NCBI GenBank assembly: GCA_002695005.1 | Contig: NZNT01000029.1 | Span: forward strand, 186,001-250,000 | Direction of reading: 5' to 3' | Length of the DNA stretch: 64,000 nucleotides | From: Maritimibacter sp. | GTDB lineage: Bacteria; Pseudomonadota; Alphaproteobacteria; Rhodobacterales; Rhodobacteraceae | Part shown: positions 9,265 to 17,365 of the stretch, piece after piece | How positions within the stretch are numbered: position 1 is the first letter of the stretch | How the letters are laid out: each line of letters starts with the position of its first letter | Position numbers and translations under genes: made by a program | Notes under the pieces: model-generated | The model's database searches: none | What the model was told of the DNA's origin: nothing | Seen by the model: only the letters and a program-made list of their open reading frames with translations

Positions 9265-10424
9265 TGGTTCCTCAAGAGGTCGTCGCGGGTAAGTTCGAAT
9301 CCCGACGCGATCCAACGATCCTCCAGCTCCTTAAGCTTCGCGCCCAGCGCGGCCCCTTCATGGTCGGGGATCAGGTCGCCGGCCACAACGGGGAACTGCG
9401 CGCGCGCTCCGTGCGCAATCTCTTTTAAGTCCCGAGGATGGGGCGGTGACTCGAGCAGGGCAGCATTCATCAGCACCACATCACGGGCCCTGGCCTTGCC
9501 GAGTTTGTAGCCCAGCGCGGCGGGCGTCTTGGGTGATCCACGATGCTCGAGCAAGACCTGAAGGTGCCGGTCCTGCGCCTTGGAAAGACGAAAGGAATCT
9601 TTGTGATCACACCCACCCAGCACTGCCAGTCTGCGCATGGAGTCTGGTGCGACTCTAAGCAGACCTTCAAAATGAACGAGGAGCGGGAGGGCGGCGGGAT
9701 CGAGGCCCTCCATAACACGGTGCAGGACTCCCGTTCGATCCATCACAGCGATGGCGGGCGCGGGATCGGGAGCGGCGAGGAGTTTGACCATCTCGGCCCC
9801 GACGCGCTCTCTTGAAAGCGTCTCTATTCCGCCTGAAAGCTCTGAAATCGCCGCGAGCGCCTCCGGATCCAGCCCACCCGTCGGATCGCCGTACCAAGCA
9901 TGAAAACGGAAAAATCGGAGGATACGCAGGTAGTCCTCGCGAATTCGGGCCGCAGCATCATCGATGAACCGAACCCGTCGAGCCTCAAGATCAATGAGCC
10001 CGCCCAAGGGGTCGACCACAGTCCCATCCGGTGTCGCATAGAGCGCATTCATGGTGAAGTCGCGGCGTCTGGCATCCTCATCCAGACGATCAGCAAAGGC
10101 CACGACGGCGCGGCGTCCGTCCGTCTCGACATCCCGACGCCACGTCGTGACCTCAAATGGTATCTTGTCGAGAACGACGGTCACCGTTCCGTGCTCAATT
10201 CCAGTCGGAATCGCTTGGAAGCCGGCGCTTTGGGCAAGAATAGTCACAGTTTCAGGACGCGCATTCGTGGCGACATCGAGATCCGATATCGGAGCGCCGA
10301 TGAGTGCGTTTCGCACACACCCGCCAACGAAGTGGGCCTCGTAGCCGGCATTCGTCAACATCAGGCAAACGGACTGCGCCGCCGGATCGCGGATCCAGCT
10401 GCCCGTGATCCGCGCCGCGGTCAT
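9261..10424 (-). CDS. cca: CCA tRNA nucleotidyltransferase / poly(A) polymerase family
   Basis: A 387-residue protein with the class II nucleotidyltransferase head: VGGCVRNALIGAPISDLDVA (metal-binding DLD), then RRRDFTMNALYATPDG and the neck sequence IREDYLRILRFFRFHA. It adds or repairs the 3' CCA end of tRNAs. The length matches alphaproteobacterial CCA-adding enzymes. ATGA overlaps occur at both ends, with the Nudix gene upstream and the RlmD-type methyltransferase downstream, so the three are probably translated as a coupled unit. Confidence 0.9.
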   Translation of the reverse strand: MTAARITGSWIRDPAAQSVCLMLTNAGYEAHFVGGCVRNALIGAPISDLDVATNARPETVTILAQSAGFQAIPTGIEHGTVTVVLDKIPFEVTTWRRDVETDGRRAVVAFADRLDEDARRRDFTMNALYATPDGTVVDPLGGLIDLEARRVRFIDDAAARIREDYLRILRFFRFHAWYGDPTGGLDPEALAAISELSGGIETLSRERVGAEMVKLLAAPDPAPAIAVMDRTGVLHRVMEGLDPAALPLLVHFEGLLRVAPDSMRRLAVLGGCDHKDSFRLSKAQDRHLQVLLEHRGSPKTPAALGYKLGKARARDVVLMNAALLESPPHPRDLKEIAHGARAQFPVVAGDLIPDHEGAALGAKLKELEDRWIASGFELTRDDLLRNQ

Positions 10425-11020
10425 TGTTCGATCCTGTCGGCCAGGACACGAAGCATCCGTGCCGTGGCGCCCCATATGTAATACGGGCCCCATGGGACTG
10501 TGTAGTATTGTCGATACTGCCCCCGGAAGTGGCGGCCTTCGGCCACATATCTGGCTGGATTAGAGATGTGGTCAAAGGGAACGGTGAACACTTCCGCGAC
10601 TTCCCCGGGCTCGGGCCGGAAGGCAAATTCCGCTTTCACACGCGCCAGAACAGGCGTGACCTGAAAAGCAGTTATCGTCTCATGAAACGGCAGGGTACCG
10701 ATGACCTCTACATTATCGCGAAACAGGCCGATTTCCTCTTCGGCTTCCCGCAACGCAGCCGCAATCTCATCGGCATCACTGGGGTCCACCTTTCCGCCCG
10801 GAAAGGCGATCTGGCCTGGATGGTGTTTCAAGGCCGAAGACCGCTGTGTCAGGATCAGACGCACGCCCGTTTCCGTCTCGATGAAGGGCACAAGTACCCC
10901 TGCAAGGCGCAAGTTTCGGTTCGGCGGGCGAAACTCGGGATTCAGGTCAAAATCGGATGACCCCGCGCCCGCGAGGTCGCAGGCACGGGCGAGCGCAGAG
11001 AAGACCTCAGACGCTTCCAT
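10421..11020 (-). CDS. nudL: Nudix hydrolase, CoA pyrophosphatase type (NudL-like)
   Basis: A 199-residue Nudix protein of the YeaB/NudL type, expected to hydrolyse CoA and its derivatives to phosphopantetheine and 3',5'-ADP. The NudL signature LTQRSSALKHHPGQIAFPGG precedes a complete Nudix box, GGKVDPSDADEIAAALREAE then EEIGL. The ATG at 11020 is used; the alternative five codons upstream is a TTG without a better ribosome site. The gene begins inside the last 14 bases of hslO and ends overlapping cca by ATGA. Confidence 0.85.
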   Translation of the reverse strand: MEASEVFSALARACDLAGAGSSDFDLNPEFRPPNRNLRLAGVLVPFIETETGVRLILTQRSSALKHHPGQIAFPGGKVDPSDADEIAAALREAEEEIGLFRDNVEVIGTLPFHETITAFQVTPVLARVKAEFAFRPEPGEVAEVFTVPFDHISNPARYVAEGRHFRGQYRQYYTVPWGPYYIWGATARMLRVLADRIEQ

Positions 11021-11984
11021 CGGCGTCTTTGCCAAGAACGCTGGGGTCGAACTCGTAATGCGCCCCGCAGAATTGACAGTCGGCTGTCACGATCCCGTCT
11101 TCCGTGGTCATGTGAGCGATGTCCTTCGCCGAGTAGATCGACAGGCTTTCGACGACGCGCTCCGCCGAGCAGGTGCAGCCGAACTCGACCGGCTGTGGCT
11201 CAAACACCCGCGGTTTTTCTTCATGGAACAGGCGGACCAACATCTCCGTGGGCTGGACGGTCGGCCCGATCATCTCGTCGGGCTGGACAGTATCGAGCAG
11301 GATGTTGGCGCGGCTCCAATTCTCCCGATCGCTCTCTCGAGGAAGGATATCCTCCGCCGACAGCAGCCCGCCTTCGCCAGATCCGCCGTCGCTTTTCGCA
11401 AAAGGGGAGGCTTTCGGCATGTGCTGGAGCATGACGCCGCCAGCACGCCACGTTTCATCGGTTTCCTGAAAGCTGAGGATAAAACGGGTCGGGAGTTGTT
11501 CCGATTGTGCAAAGTAGGTCTGGGCGCAATCCGACAGGGATTGCCCCGCCACGGGCGTGAGACCGGAATAGGGCGTAGTGCCCGCACCTTGATCGATCAA
11601 CAGCGCAAAATAGCCCTGACCGATCTGTTCGAATGCTGGTCCGTTCGGGTCGAGCCGTTCTTCGTCGAAACTCGCATACGCGCGGATGCGCCCGGGATCG
11701 CCAGGATTGGCCGGCGCGTAATAGTCGGTTGCGATGAGTCGCGCCGGGCCATCACCGCGCACTTGCAGAGATAGCTTCCACCGCAGCTTGATCGTCTGGC
11801 CGATAAGTGCGGTCAGTAATGCGGCCTCCGCAACCAACGCTTCGATTGCGGGCGGATAGTCGTGTTGCTCAAGGACTTGGTCGAGCGTTCCGTCGAGCCG
11901 GACCACACGCCCGCGGACATCGGCCTCGTCGAGTTGGAAGGGCAGGATAGTATCGTCCCAGGCGATTTGAGACCCAAGGCTCAT
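11007..11984 (-). CDS. hslO: Hsp33, redox-regulated holdase chaperone
   Basis: A 325-residue Hsp33 protein. In the cytoplasm it becomes an active holdase under oxidation when its C-terminal zinc is released. The four zinc cysteines are visible as CTC (residues 270 and 272) and CQFC (303 and 306). The ATG at 11984 has AAGGA about 10 bases upstream and gives the standard start SLGSQIAWDDTILPFQ; the upstream extension of the frame is not protein-like. It heads the leftward operon hslO-nudL-cca-rlmD and is divergent from a Nudix gene with 74 bases between them. Confidence 0.93.
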   Translation of the reverse strand: MSLGSQIAWDDTILPFQLDEADVRGRVVRLDGTLDQVLEQHDYPPAIEALVAEAALLTALIGQTIKLRWKLSLQVRGDGPARLIATDYYAPANPGDPGRIRAYASFDEERLDPNGPAFEQIGQGYFALLIDQGAGTTPYSGLTPVAGQSLSDCAQTYFAQSEQLPTRFILSFQETDETWRAGGVMLQHMPKASPFAKSDGGSGEGGLLSAEDILPRESDRENWSRANILLDTVQPDEMIGPTVQPTEMLVRLFHEEKPRVFEPQPVEFGCTCSAERVVESLSIYSAKDIAHMTTEDGIVTADCQFCGAHYEFDPSVLGKDADGSV

Positions 11985-12058
11985 GCGTGGTTTTCCTTTG
12001 TTATCTGGCGTGGCATACCGCGAAGACATATGGGGAGCAACCGAGCGAGAGGCCAGCG

Positions 12059-12508
12059 ATGCGGCGCTATGGTGAAACCATCGTGAAGGGCCAACGCTAT
12101 CGGCCGCGGCCCGGGGCTTATGCGATCCTGCCGAGGGATGGGCGTGTGCTCCTGACATTTCAGGACACGCCGGAACCTGAATTTCAGCTTCCTGGCGGCG
12201 GCATTGACCCCGGTGAAAGCCCTCTTCGCGCGCTTCACCGAGAAGTCGTCGAAGAAACCGGTTGGCGAATTTCGGCGCCGCGCCGGATTGGCGCCTTCCG
12301 TCGGTTCGCCTTCATGCCGGAATACGACCTTTGGGCCGAGAAAATCTGCCACATCTACGTCGCGCTTCCCGTGCGACCGCTACATCCGCCGACCGAACCG
12401 GGACACGAAGCGGTTTGGGTAGGCGCAGACCAAGCGATCGAGTTGCTCGACAATGCGGGCGACCGCGCCTTCCTCACCTCTTATGTGGGAGCTTTCGGAC
12501 CGCGATAG
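12059..12508 (+). CDS. Nudix hydrolase
   Basis: A 149-residue Nudix-fold protein with box GGGIDPGESPLRALHREVVE then ETGW. The substrate cannot be told from the sequence; the small size and the RYRPRPGAYAIL opening resemble MutT/ADP-ribose-type hydrolases. The ATG at 12059 is chosen because the preceding GAGAGG is a plausible ribosome site and the frame upstream is not conserved-looking. The 3' end overlaps by 28 bases the convergent gene for the response-regulator phosphatase. Confidence 0.83.
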   Translation: MRRYGETIVKGQRYRPRPGAYAILPRDGRVLLTFQDTPEPEFQLPGGGIDPGESPLRALHREVVEETGWRISAPRRIGAFRRFAFMPEYDLWAEKICHIYVALPVRPLHPPTEPGHEAVWVGADQAIELLDNAGDRAFLTSYVGAFGPR

Positions 12509-13734
12509 TCGAGCAAGACGCAGGAGAGATCATCTTGCAAGTCGCTTCCTTCAAGGAAACAGTCCAGGTCCCAAGTCAAAGCCTCGAAGAACTCTGGTGC
12601 CGGCAAATCTGCGTTCTTGGCAAGGAACGTGCCGAATCCAGTTTCTTCCAGTTCCCGATCCTCGGTGTCACGCGACTCGGTGAATCCATCGGAGTAGAGA
12701 ACAAGGCGATCTCCCGGCTCCAGATCCAAACTAAAGCTGTCGTAGGTGGCATCGGTGATGAGACCGATCGGAAGACCGCCGTGCCCATAGAACGCCACGC
12801 TTCCGTCCTTTGCGATGACCGCGGGATTCGGATGCCCGCATTGCGTAATCTGGACGCGCCCTGTTGCGTGGTCGAAGTATGCAAGCGTCATTGTGAAGTA
12901 GAGGTCAGACTTTACCTCCGACACCATCAGGCGATTGAGGGCGAGCGCCACTTCGTGTGGCGGCTTCGCACAGTAACAGTCGCCATCATGTTCAAGCGCA
13001 ATGTTCTGCGCCGGGGCTCCGTCGGAGAGGTAGCCCGCGATCCGCGCGGTCAAGAGCGCCGACGCGATCCCATGTCCCGAAACGTCAATGGCATAGATCG
13101 CGACGTAACCCGGGCCAGCGGCGAAGGTGCCAACCAGATCCCCACCCACATGCCCACGAGGTTTCAGCAGAAGCGCGACTTGAGAAGCTTCGAATTCACG
13201 CAATCGATCCCGCACAAGCGCCTGCTGCATTTTCCGCGCTTCGATCAAGTCCCTGTCCAGAGCATCGTAGAGCTGCGAAATTTCAGAGAGCGTCGCGCTT
13301 ACGAGCCGGTTCTTCTCATTTAACTCCCTTTCCATGCGCAGGATCCGGTCGCCAGCCGCAATGCGCGCCCGCATTTCCTCAGGATTGACCGGCTTGTTCA
13401 GAAAATCATCCGCGCCGATATCGAGTCCTTGCGCAACAGCGCCTTTGTCGCTCTTGGACGTGAGGAGAATGAAATACCCATAGCGATCGCGCGGCATTTC
13501 ACGGAATTTCTGGCAAAGACTCAGCCCATCCATGCCCGGCATCATCCAGTCAGAAATGATGAGATCTATGTCAGTCGCGTGCAGAATTTCCAACGCCTCC
13601 TGACCGGTCTCGGCCTCGATCACCTCGAAACCATATCGGGTCAGCGTGGAAACGAGGACACGTCTCTGAGCACGGCTGTCGTCGACAACCAGAACGTGTC
13701 GAATGATCTGATCCCCGGTTTTCGGTGCCGACAT
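12481..13734 (-). CDS. Response regulator with PP2C (SpoIIE-type) phosphatase domain
   Basis: A 417-residue two-domain protein. The N-terminal receiver domain (LVVDDS, phospho-acceptor Asp62 in IISDWMMPG, then LLTSK and NKPV) is joined by a coiled linker to a PP2C/SpoIIE serine phosphatase domain (GHVGGD, IDVSGHGIASALL, DLYFTMTLAYFD, LYSDGFTE, DDLSCVLL). Proteins of this plan, such as RbaY of Rhodobacter, control partner-switching anti-sigma systems; that parallel is inference. The start at 13734 gives a normal receiver N-terminus; an ATG 42 bases earlier is possible. It is divergent from an Hpt gene with an apparent CtrA-type site between, which suggests phosphorelay control. Confidence 0.9.
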   Translation of the reverse strand: MSAPKTGDQIIRHVLVVDDSRAQRRVLVSTLTRYGFEVIEAETGQEALEILHATDIDLIISDWMMPGMDGLSLCQKFREMPRDRYGYFILLTSKSDKGAVAQGLDIGADDFLNKPVNPEEMRARIAAGDRILRMERELNEKNRLVSATLSEISQLYDALDRDLIEARKMQQALVRDRLREFEASQVALLLKPRGHVGGDLVGTFAAGPGYVAIYAIDVSGHGIASALLTARIAGYLSDGAPAQNIALEHDGDCYCAKPPHEVALALNRLMVSEVKSDLYFTMTLAYFDHATGRVQITQCGHPNPAVIAKDGSVAFYGHGGLPIGLITDATYDSFSLDLEPGDRLVLYSDGFTESRDTEDRELEETGFGTFLAKNADLPAPEFFEALTWDLDCFLEGSDLQDDLSCVLLDYRGPKAPT

Positions 13735-13818
13735 TGTCGTTGGCAGTGGTTGTGGAGACAAGGTGACCCCCGGCATGTGTCGCGGTTGTTCCGCTGCGCA
13801 GGTCGTAACCGGTATCTC

Positions 13819-13833
13819 TTAACTCGTTATTAA
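13819..13833. promoter_or_regulatory. Candidate CtrA binding site (TTAA-N7-TTAA)
   Basis: The sequence TTAACTCGTTATTAA is a perfect match to the alphaproteobacterial CtrA consensus TTAA-N7-TTAA. It lies in an AT-rich patch between the divergent PP2C response regulator and Hpt genes, 85 bases from each of their start codons. It could regulate either or both. Binding is inferred from the consensus only. Confidence 0.5.
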
Positions 13834-13918
13834 ATCTAAAATTTTTTGTTCTTGGCCACCGGAGGATCACCGAAGATTAAGTCGTTGGCCCCAGACTTCT
13901 CGCAGAAAGGAAGCGAAG

Positions 13919-14230
13919 ATGGTTGATTGGGATCGCGTGGATGAGTTGAAGGCGGAAATCGGCGTGGAAGACTTTCAGGAAGTCGTTGAACTGTTCCTTG
14001 GTGAAGTCGACGAAGTGGTCGAAAGGCTTCGCACCTCACCGGATACGACCATGCTCGAAGCCGATCTTCATTCCTTGAGGTCGTCTGCACTCAACATCGG
14101 TTTCTCGGCCTTTGCCGCGCGATGTGGTGCCGGAGAGTTGGCCGCGGCGGCGGGGTCGCCCGTCGATCTTGGCCCGATCATGGAGATCTATGATGAATCC
14201 CGTCTCGTTTTCGCGCGTGGCTCTGGCTGA
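13919..14230 (+). CDS. Hpt (histidine phosphotransfer) domain protein
   Basis: A 103-residue protein that is a stand-alone Hpt four-helix bundle: acidic helices (ELFLGEVDEVVERL) followed by the phospho-accepting segment HSLRSSALNIGF with His51. It would pass phosphoryl groups between a hybrid kinase and a receiver domain; the adjacent divergent response-regulator phosphatase is the obvious partner. The segment usually reads H-x-L-K-G-S/A; here Lys-Gly is Arg-Ser, a mild departure. A strong ribosome site (AAAGGAAG) precedes the ATG. argG follows 85 bases downstream. Confidence 0.8.
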   Translation: MVDWDRVDELKAEIGVEDFQEVVELFLGEVDEVVERLRTSPDTTMLEADLHSLRSSALNIGFSAFAARCGAGELAAAAGSPVDLGPIMEIYDESRLVFARGSG

Positions 14231-14315
14231 GCGCGGGCTGCGTTCGGGCAATCACCCTTGCCCGCCCCTGCCCTTGCCGATAAACCGCGCCGGACAGTGA
14301 ACCAAGGAGCCTTGT

Positions 14316-15542
14316 ATGTCCGCGCCGAAGAAAGTCGTGCTCGCCTATTCCGGTGGCCTCGATACCTCGATCATCCTGAAGTGGCTTCAAACGGAGTACG
14401 GCTGCGAGGTCGTGACCTTTACGGCCGACCTTGGTCAGGGTGAAGAACTCGAACCGGCGCGCGAAAAGGCCATCATGCTCGGGATCAAGCCCGAGAACAT
14501 ATTTATCGAAGACCTGCGCGAGGAATTCGTGCGCGACTATGTGAACCCGATGTTCCGGGCCAACACGATTTATGAGGGTCAGTACCTTTTGGGAACGTCC
14601 ATCGCGCGTCCTTTGATCTCAAAGAGGCTTGTGGAAATCGCCGAAGAAACCGGCGCCGATGCGGTGGCCCACGGTGCGACCGGCAAGGGCAACGATCAGG
14701 TCCGGTTCGAGCTTGCCTGCTACGCGCTGAACCCCGACATCAAGGTCATTGCGCCTTGGCGGTTGTGGGACCTGACATCGCGCACCAAGCTCATCGACTT
14801 TGCAGAAAAGAACCAGATTCCCATTGCGAAGGACAAACGCGGTGAGGCGCCGTTCTCGGTCGACGCGAACCTTCTGCACACTTCGTCGGAAGGCAAGGTT
14901 CTGGAAGACCCGGCGGACATGGCGCCGGACTACGTTTACCAGCGCACGAACAATCCCGAGGATGCGCCGGACGAAGCGCAGTTTGTGGAAGTGACGTTCA
15001 AAGAAGGTGACGCGGTCGCCATTGACGGCGCGTCGGTTACTCCTGCTGAAATGCTCACCCGGCTAAACGCACTGGGCAAAACGCACGGAATCGGGCGGCT
15101 CGACTTCGTTGAGAACCGTTTTGTCGGGATGAAATCACGCGGGATCTATGAGACGCCGGGCGGCACCATCCTGCTGGAGGCGCACCGGGGCATCGAGCAG
15201 ATCACGCTCGACAGCGGCGCCGGGCACCTCAAAGACAGCCTTATGCCACGCTATGCGGAGATCATCTATAACGGTTTCTGGTTCTCGCCTGAGCGGGAGA
15301 TGTTGCAAGCTGCCATCGACAAGAGTCAGGAGCTCGTCTCCGGCACGGTCCGTTTGAAGCTCTATAAGGGGTCGGTGTCCTGCGTCGGTCGCTGGTCGGA
15401 CGCCTCGCTCTATTCCGAGGCGCATGTGACGTTCGAAGATGACGCAGGCGCATATGACCAGAAGGATGCGGCGGGCTTCATCAATCTGAATGCCTTGCGG
15501 CTGAAACTGCTGGCCGCGCGGAAACGGCGGATGTCCAAATAG
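14316..15542 (+). CDS. argG: Argininosuccinate synthase
   Basis: A 408-residue enzyme that condenses citrulline and aspartate with ATP in arginine synthesis. The ATP pyrophosphatase P-loop YSGGLDTS is at residues 11-18; other family blocks are [23 protein letters not shown] and [10 protein letters not shown]. It is full length with AAGGAG placed well before the ATG. A stable 12-bp hairpin lies just after its stop, before the SCP2-domain gene. Confidence 0.97.
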   Translation: MSAPKKVVLAYSGGLDTSIILKWLQTEYGCEVVTFTADLGQGEELEPAREKAIMLGIKPENIFIEDLREEFVRDYVNPMFRANTIYEGQYLLGTSIARPLISKRLVEIAEETGADAVAHGATGKGNDQVRFELACYALNPDIKVIAPWRLWDLTSRTKLIDFAEKNQIPIAKDKRGEAPFSVDANLLHTSSEGKVLEDPADMAPDYVYQRTNNPEDAPDEAQFVEVTFKEGDAVAIDGASVTPAEMLTRLNALGKTHGIGRLDFVENRFVGMKSRGIYETPGGTILLEAHRGIEQITLDSGAGHLKDSLMPRYAEIIYNGFWFSPEREMLQAAIDKSQELVSGTVRLKLYKGSVSCVGRWSDASLYSEAHVTFEDDAGAYDQKDAAGFINLNALRLKLLAARKRRMSK

Positions 15543-15551
15543 TCCCCTTGT

Positions 15552-15579
15552 GGGGAGGCAACGTCAGCGTTGCTTCCCC
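15552..15579 (+). other. Stable 12-bp stem-loop between argG and the SCP2 gene
   Basis: The arms 15552-15563 and 15568-15579 pair over 12 positions (one G-U) around a TCAG loop. There is no U-run after it, so it is not a standard terminator. It may protect the 3' end of argG mRNA or uncouple expression of the two genes. Confidence 0.45.
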
Positions 15580-15624
15580 GCGCCCCGTCGCTCAAACGAC
15601 CCCTGCAAAAGCGGAGCCCCGACC

Positions 15625-15912
15625 ATGAGCGACCTTCCCGAGATCACCGCCCGTCTGAACAAAGCGCTGGCCGATAACCCACTCGACCAATCGATCAAAT
15701 TCGATTGCGGCGATGCCGGTGCGATTACGCTCTCGGGCGACACCGCCGTTCTCGCTGATGAACCAGCCGACTGCACGATCCGGATTTCCGAAAAGAACCT
15801 CGTGAAGCTGCTGACCGGAAAACTCAACCCGATGACCGCCTTCGCGATGGGCAAGATCAAGGTGTCGGGGGACATGAGCGTGGCCATGAAGTTGAGCCAA
15901 CTCGTCAAATGA
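15625..15912 (+). CDS. SCP2 sterol-binding-domain protein
   Basis: A 95-residue protein that is a bare SCP2 lipid-binding domain: IKFDCGDAGAITLSGD, DCTIRISEKNLVKLLTGKLNP and AFAMGKIKVSGDMSVAMKLS are typical. Such small proteins bind hydrophobic ligands; the ligand here is unknown. The ATG at 15625 has GGAG upstream and begins the conserved domain. It follows argG by 82 bases including a strong hairpin. Confidence 0.85.
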   Translation: MSDLPEITARLNKALADNPLDQSIKFDCGDAGAITLSGDTAVLADEPADCTIRISEKNLVKLLTGKLNPMTAFAMGKIKVSGDMSVAMKLSQLVK

Positions 15913-15969
15913 AAAGGGCGACCCTCAGGCCGCCCCTTCCGAACCAAACACTCGTTAACGAACCTGCTA

Positions 15970-16386
15970 TTACTGAGCGGTGATCGTCGTCATGACGAGG
16001 TCACCATCAGGCTTGATTGGGCCGTCTTCCTTGGCACCCAGCGTGTATTCGAACACACCGGTTGCCGTGCCGCCTTCCTCCGAGTGGATCATGAGCATCA
16101 GCATATCGCCGGCCGCGACGTCTTCCTGAAGGATCGCAGCGACATCGGTGTTCTCGCCCATGCGAAGCGGCGCATAGCCGACCACCGGGCCCGGGGCCAT
16201 ATCGCTGTCGGTACGGTGAATGACGAGCCACCCATTGGCGGGCGCGCTCACCATGTCGGCGGATACGACGCCGTTTTCGACAGATTGATCCGAGGCCTCC
16301 ACCATCGGTGCCATTTCGTGGCTGGCGGCAAAGGCTGTCGTCGAGAAGGCAGCGGCGGCGAGGGTTGTTGCAAATGCGGTTTTCAT
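15970..16386 (-). CDS. Exported protein of unknown function (DUF7282-like)
   Basis: A 138-residue secreted protein: signal peptide MKTAFATTLAAAAFSTTAFA then a beta-rich domain (ASDQSVENGVVSADMVSAPA, GWLVIHRTD, PVVGYAPLRMGEN, GDMLMLMIHSEEGGTATGVF). The pattern resembles the DUF7282 group of exported proteins, where a short repeat-like block mentions voltage or status of ligands poorly; I would not assign a role. The ATG at 16386 has CAGGAG about 9 bases upstream. It is monocistronic, downstream of the ribokinase-like gene on the same strand, with 112 bases between. Confidence 0.75.
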   Translation of the reverse strand: MKTAFATTLAAAAFSTTAFAASHEMAPMVEASDQSVENGVVSADMVSAPANGWLVIHRTDSDMAPGPVVGYAPLRMGENTDVAAILQEDVAAGDMLMLMIHSEEGGTATGVFEYTLGAKEDGPIKPDGDLVMTTITAQ

Positions 16387-16498
16387 CAAACGTCTCCTGT
16401 TGGTTTCTCACTGCGTCTGTCCGCAGTTGCCTGAAGCCACGAAAACGGTGGGAGAAAGTTTCGGAGTACTGATCACGCAACATCACGGACGCGTGATT

Positions 16499-17365
16499 TC
16501 AGTCGCGAGAGAGGAGTGTGTCTGTCTCTGCGCGGGTCGGGATTGCTTGCGCCGTGCCGGGTCGGGTGACCTGGATCGCTGAAGCGGCTGCGCCAAGCCG
16601 GAGCGCATCCGGGATCGTGAACCCCTGATCGAGCCCGGCAATCACGGCCCCGATGAAGCAATCGCCGGCGCCAGTCGTATCGACAGGATGAACCGGGAAC
16701 GCGGGTTGGAAAATGACCTCATCGCCGCGCCATGTGACGCCAGCTGATCCCCGTGTGACCAATATGTTCGGGACCGGAAGTTCCTCGATCATCATTTCAA
16801 GATGCTTGGAGAGCTGCTGCGCCTCCACTTCATTCATCACGATGAGATCTGCGAGGGGCAGCATCTCGGCGACTTTCTCGGGTTTGAACGGCGCGGCGGA
16901 ATAGGTGACGAAACACCCCGCGTTCTTCGCGATACGCGCGGCTTCTGCTCCAAGCGTGACTTCGTTCTGGAGCATGAAGTGGTCACCTGACCTCGCTTCG
17001 GTCAGGGCCGCTTCGACCATTGATAGAGACTGTTCGTGGTTCGCACCCGGCAAAACGACGATCAGGTTTTCGCCTTCGACATCAACGTAGATGCAGGCGT
17101 TACCGGTCACAGAGCCGTCCGTCCCCACGAACCGAACATCAACGCCGTAGTCAGCGAGAAGATCACGACCAGCGCCGTCGGGACCGACCATGCCGATATG
17201 CACGACAGTGGACCCCATCCGGGCGGCGGCGACGGACTGGTTCGCGCCCTTTCCGCCGAGACCGAAATCATACCCTGTGGCGGCGAGCGTCTCACCTGGC
17301 ACCGGCAGATGTGGCACCCTGTAGAAATGATCGACGTTGATCGATCCAAGGTTGAAGACCGTCAT
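16499..17365 (-). CDS. rbsK: PfkB-family sugar kinase, ribokinase-like
   Basis: A 288-residue PfkB-family kinase. It has the first signature GGKGANQSVAAARMG near residues 37-51 and the second signature DTTGAGDCFIGAV with catalytic Asp near residue 232. The overall layout (NLGSINVDHFYRVPHLPVPG) fits ribokinase best, phosphorylating ribose or a related sugar at C5. No ribose transporter lies nearby, so the substrate is not certain. Its ATG shares a base with the stop of the malic enzyme gene (TGATG), a layout for translational coupling. Confidence 0.82.
   Translation of the reverse strand: MTVFNLGSINVDHFYRVPHLPVPGETLAATGYDFGLGGKGANQSVAAARMGSTVVHIGMVGPDGAGRDLLADYGVDVRFVGTDGSVTGNACIYVDVEGENLIVVLPGANHEQSLSMVEAALTEARSGDHFMLQNEVTLGAEAARIAKNAGCFVTYSAAPFKPEKVAEMLPLADLIVMNEVEAQQLSKHLEMMIEELPVPNILVTRGSAGVTWRGDEVIFQPAFPVHPVDTTGAGDCFIGAVIAGLDQGFTIPDALRLGAAASAIQVTRPGTAQAIPTRAETDTLLSRD

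Noticed and set aside
15913-15940. Terminator after the SCP2-domain gene
   Set aside because: GGGCG/CGCCC pairs over only 5 bases with no T-run on either strand.
16472-16497. ATCACGC/GCGTGAT inverted repeat after the ribokinase-like gene
   Set aside because: The loop is 12 bases and there is no U-tract; it could be an operator or chance, and nothing else supports it.
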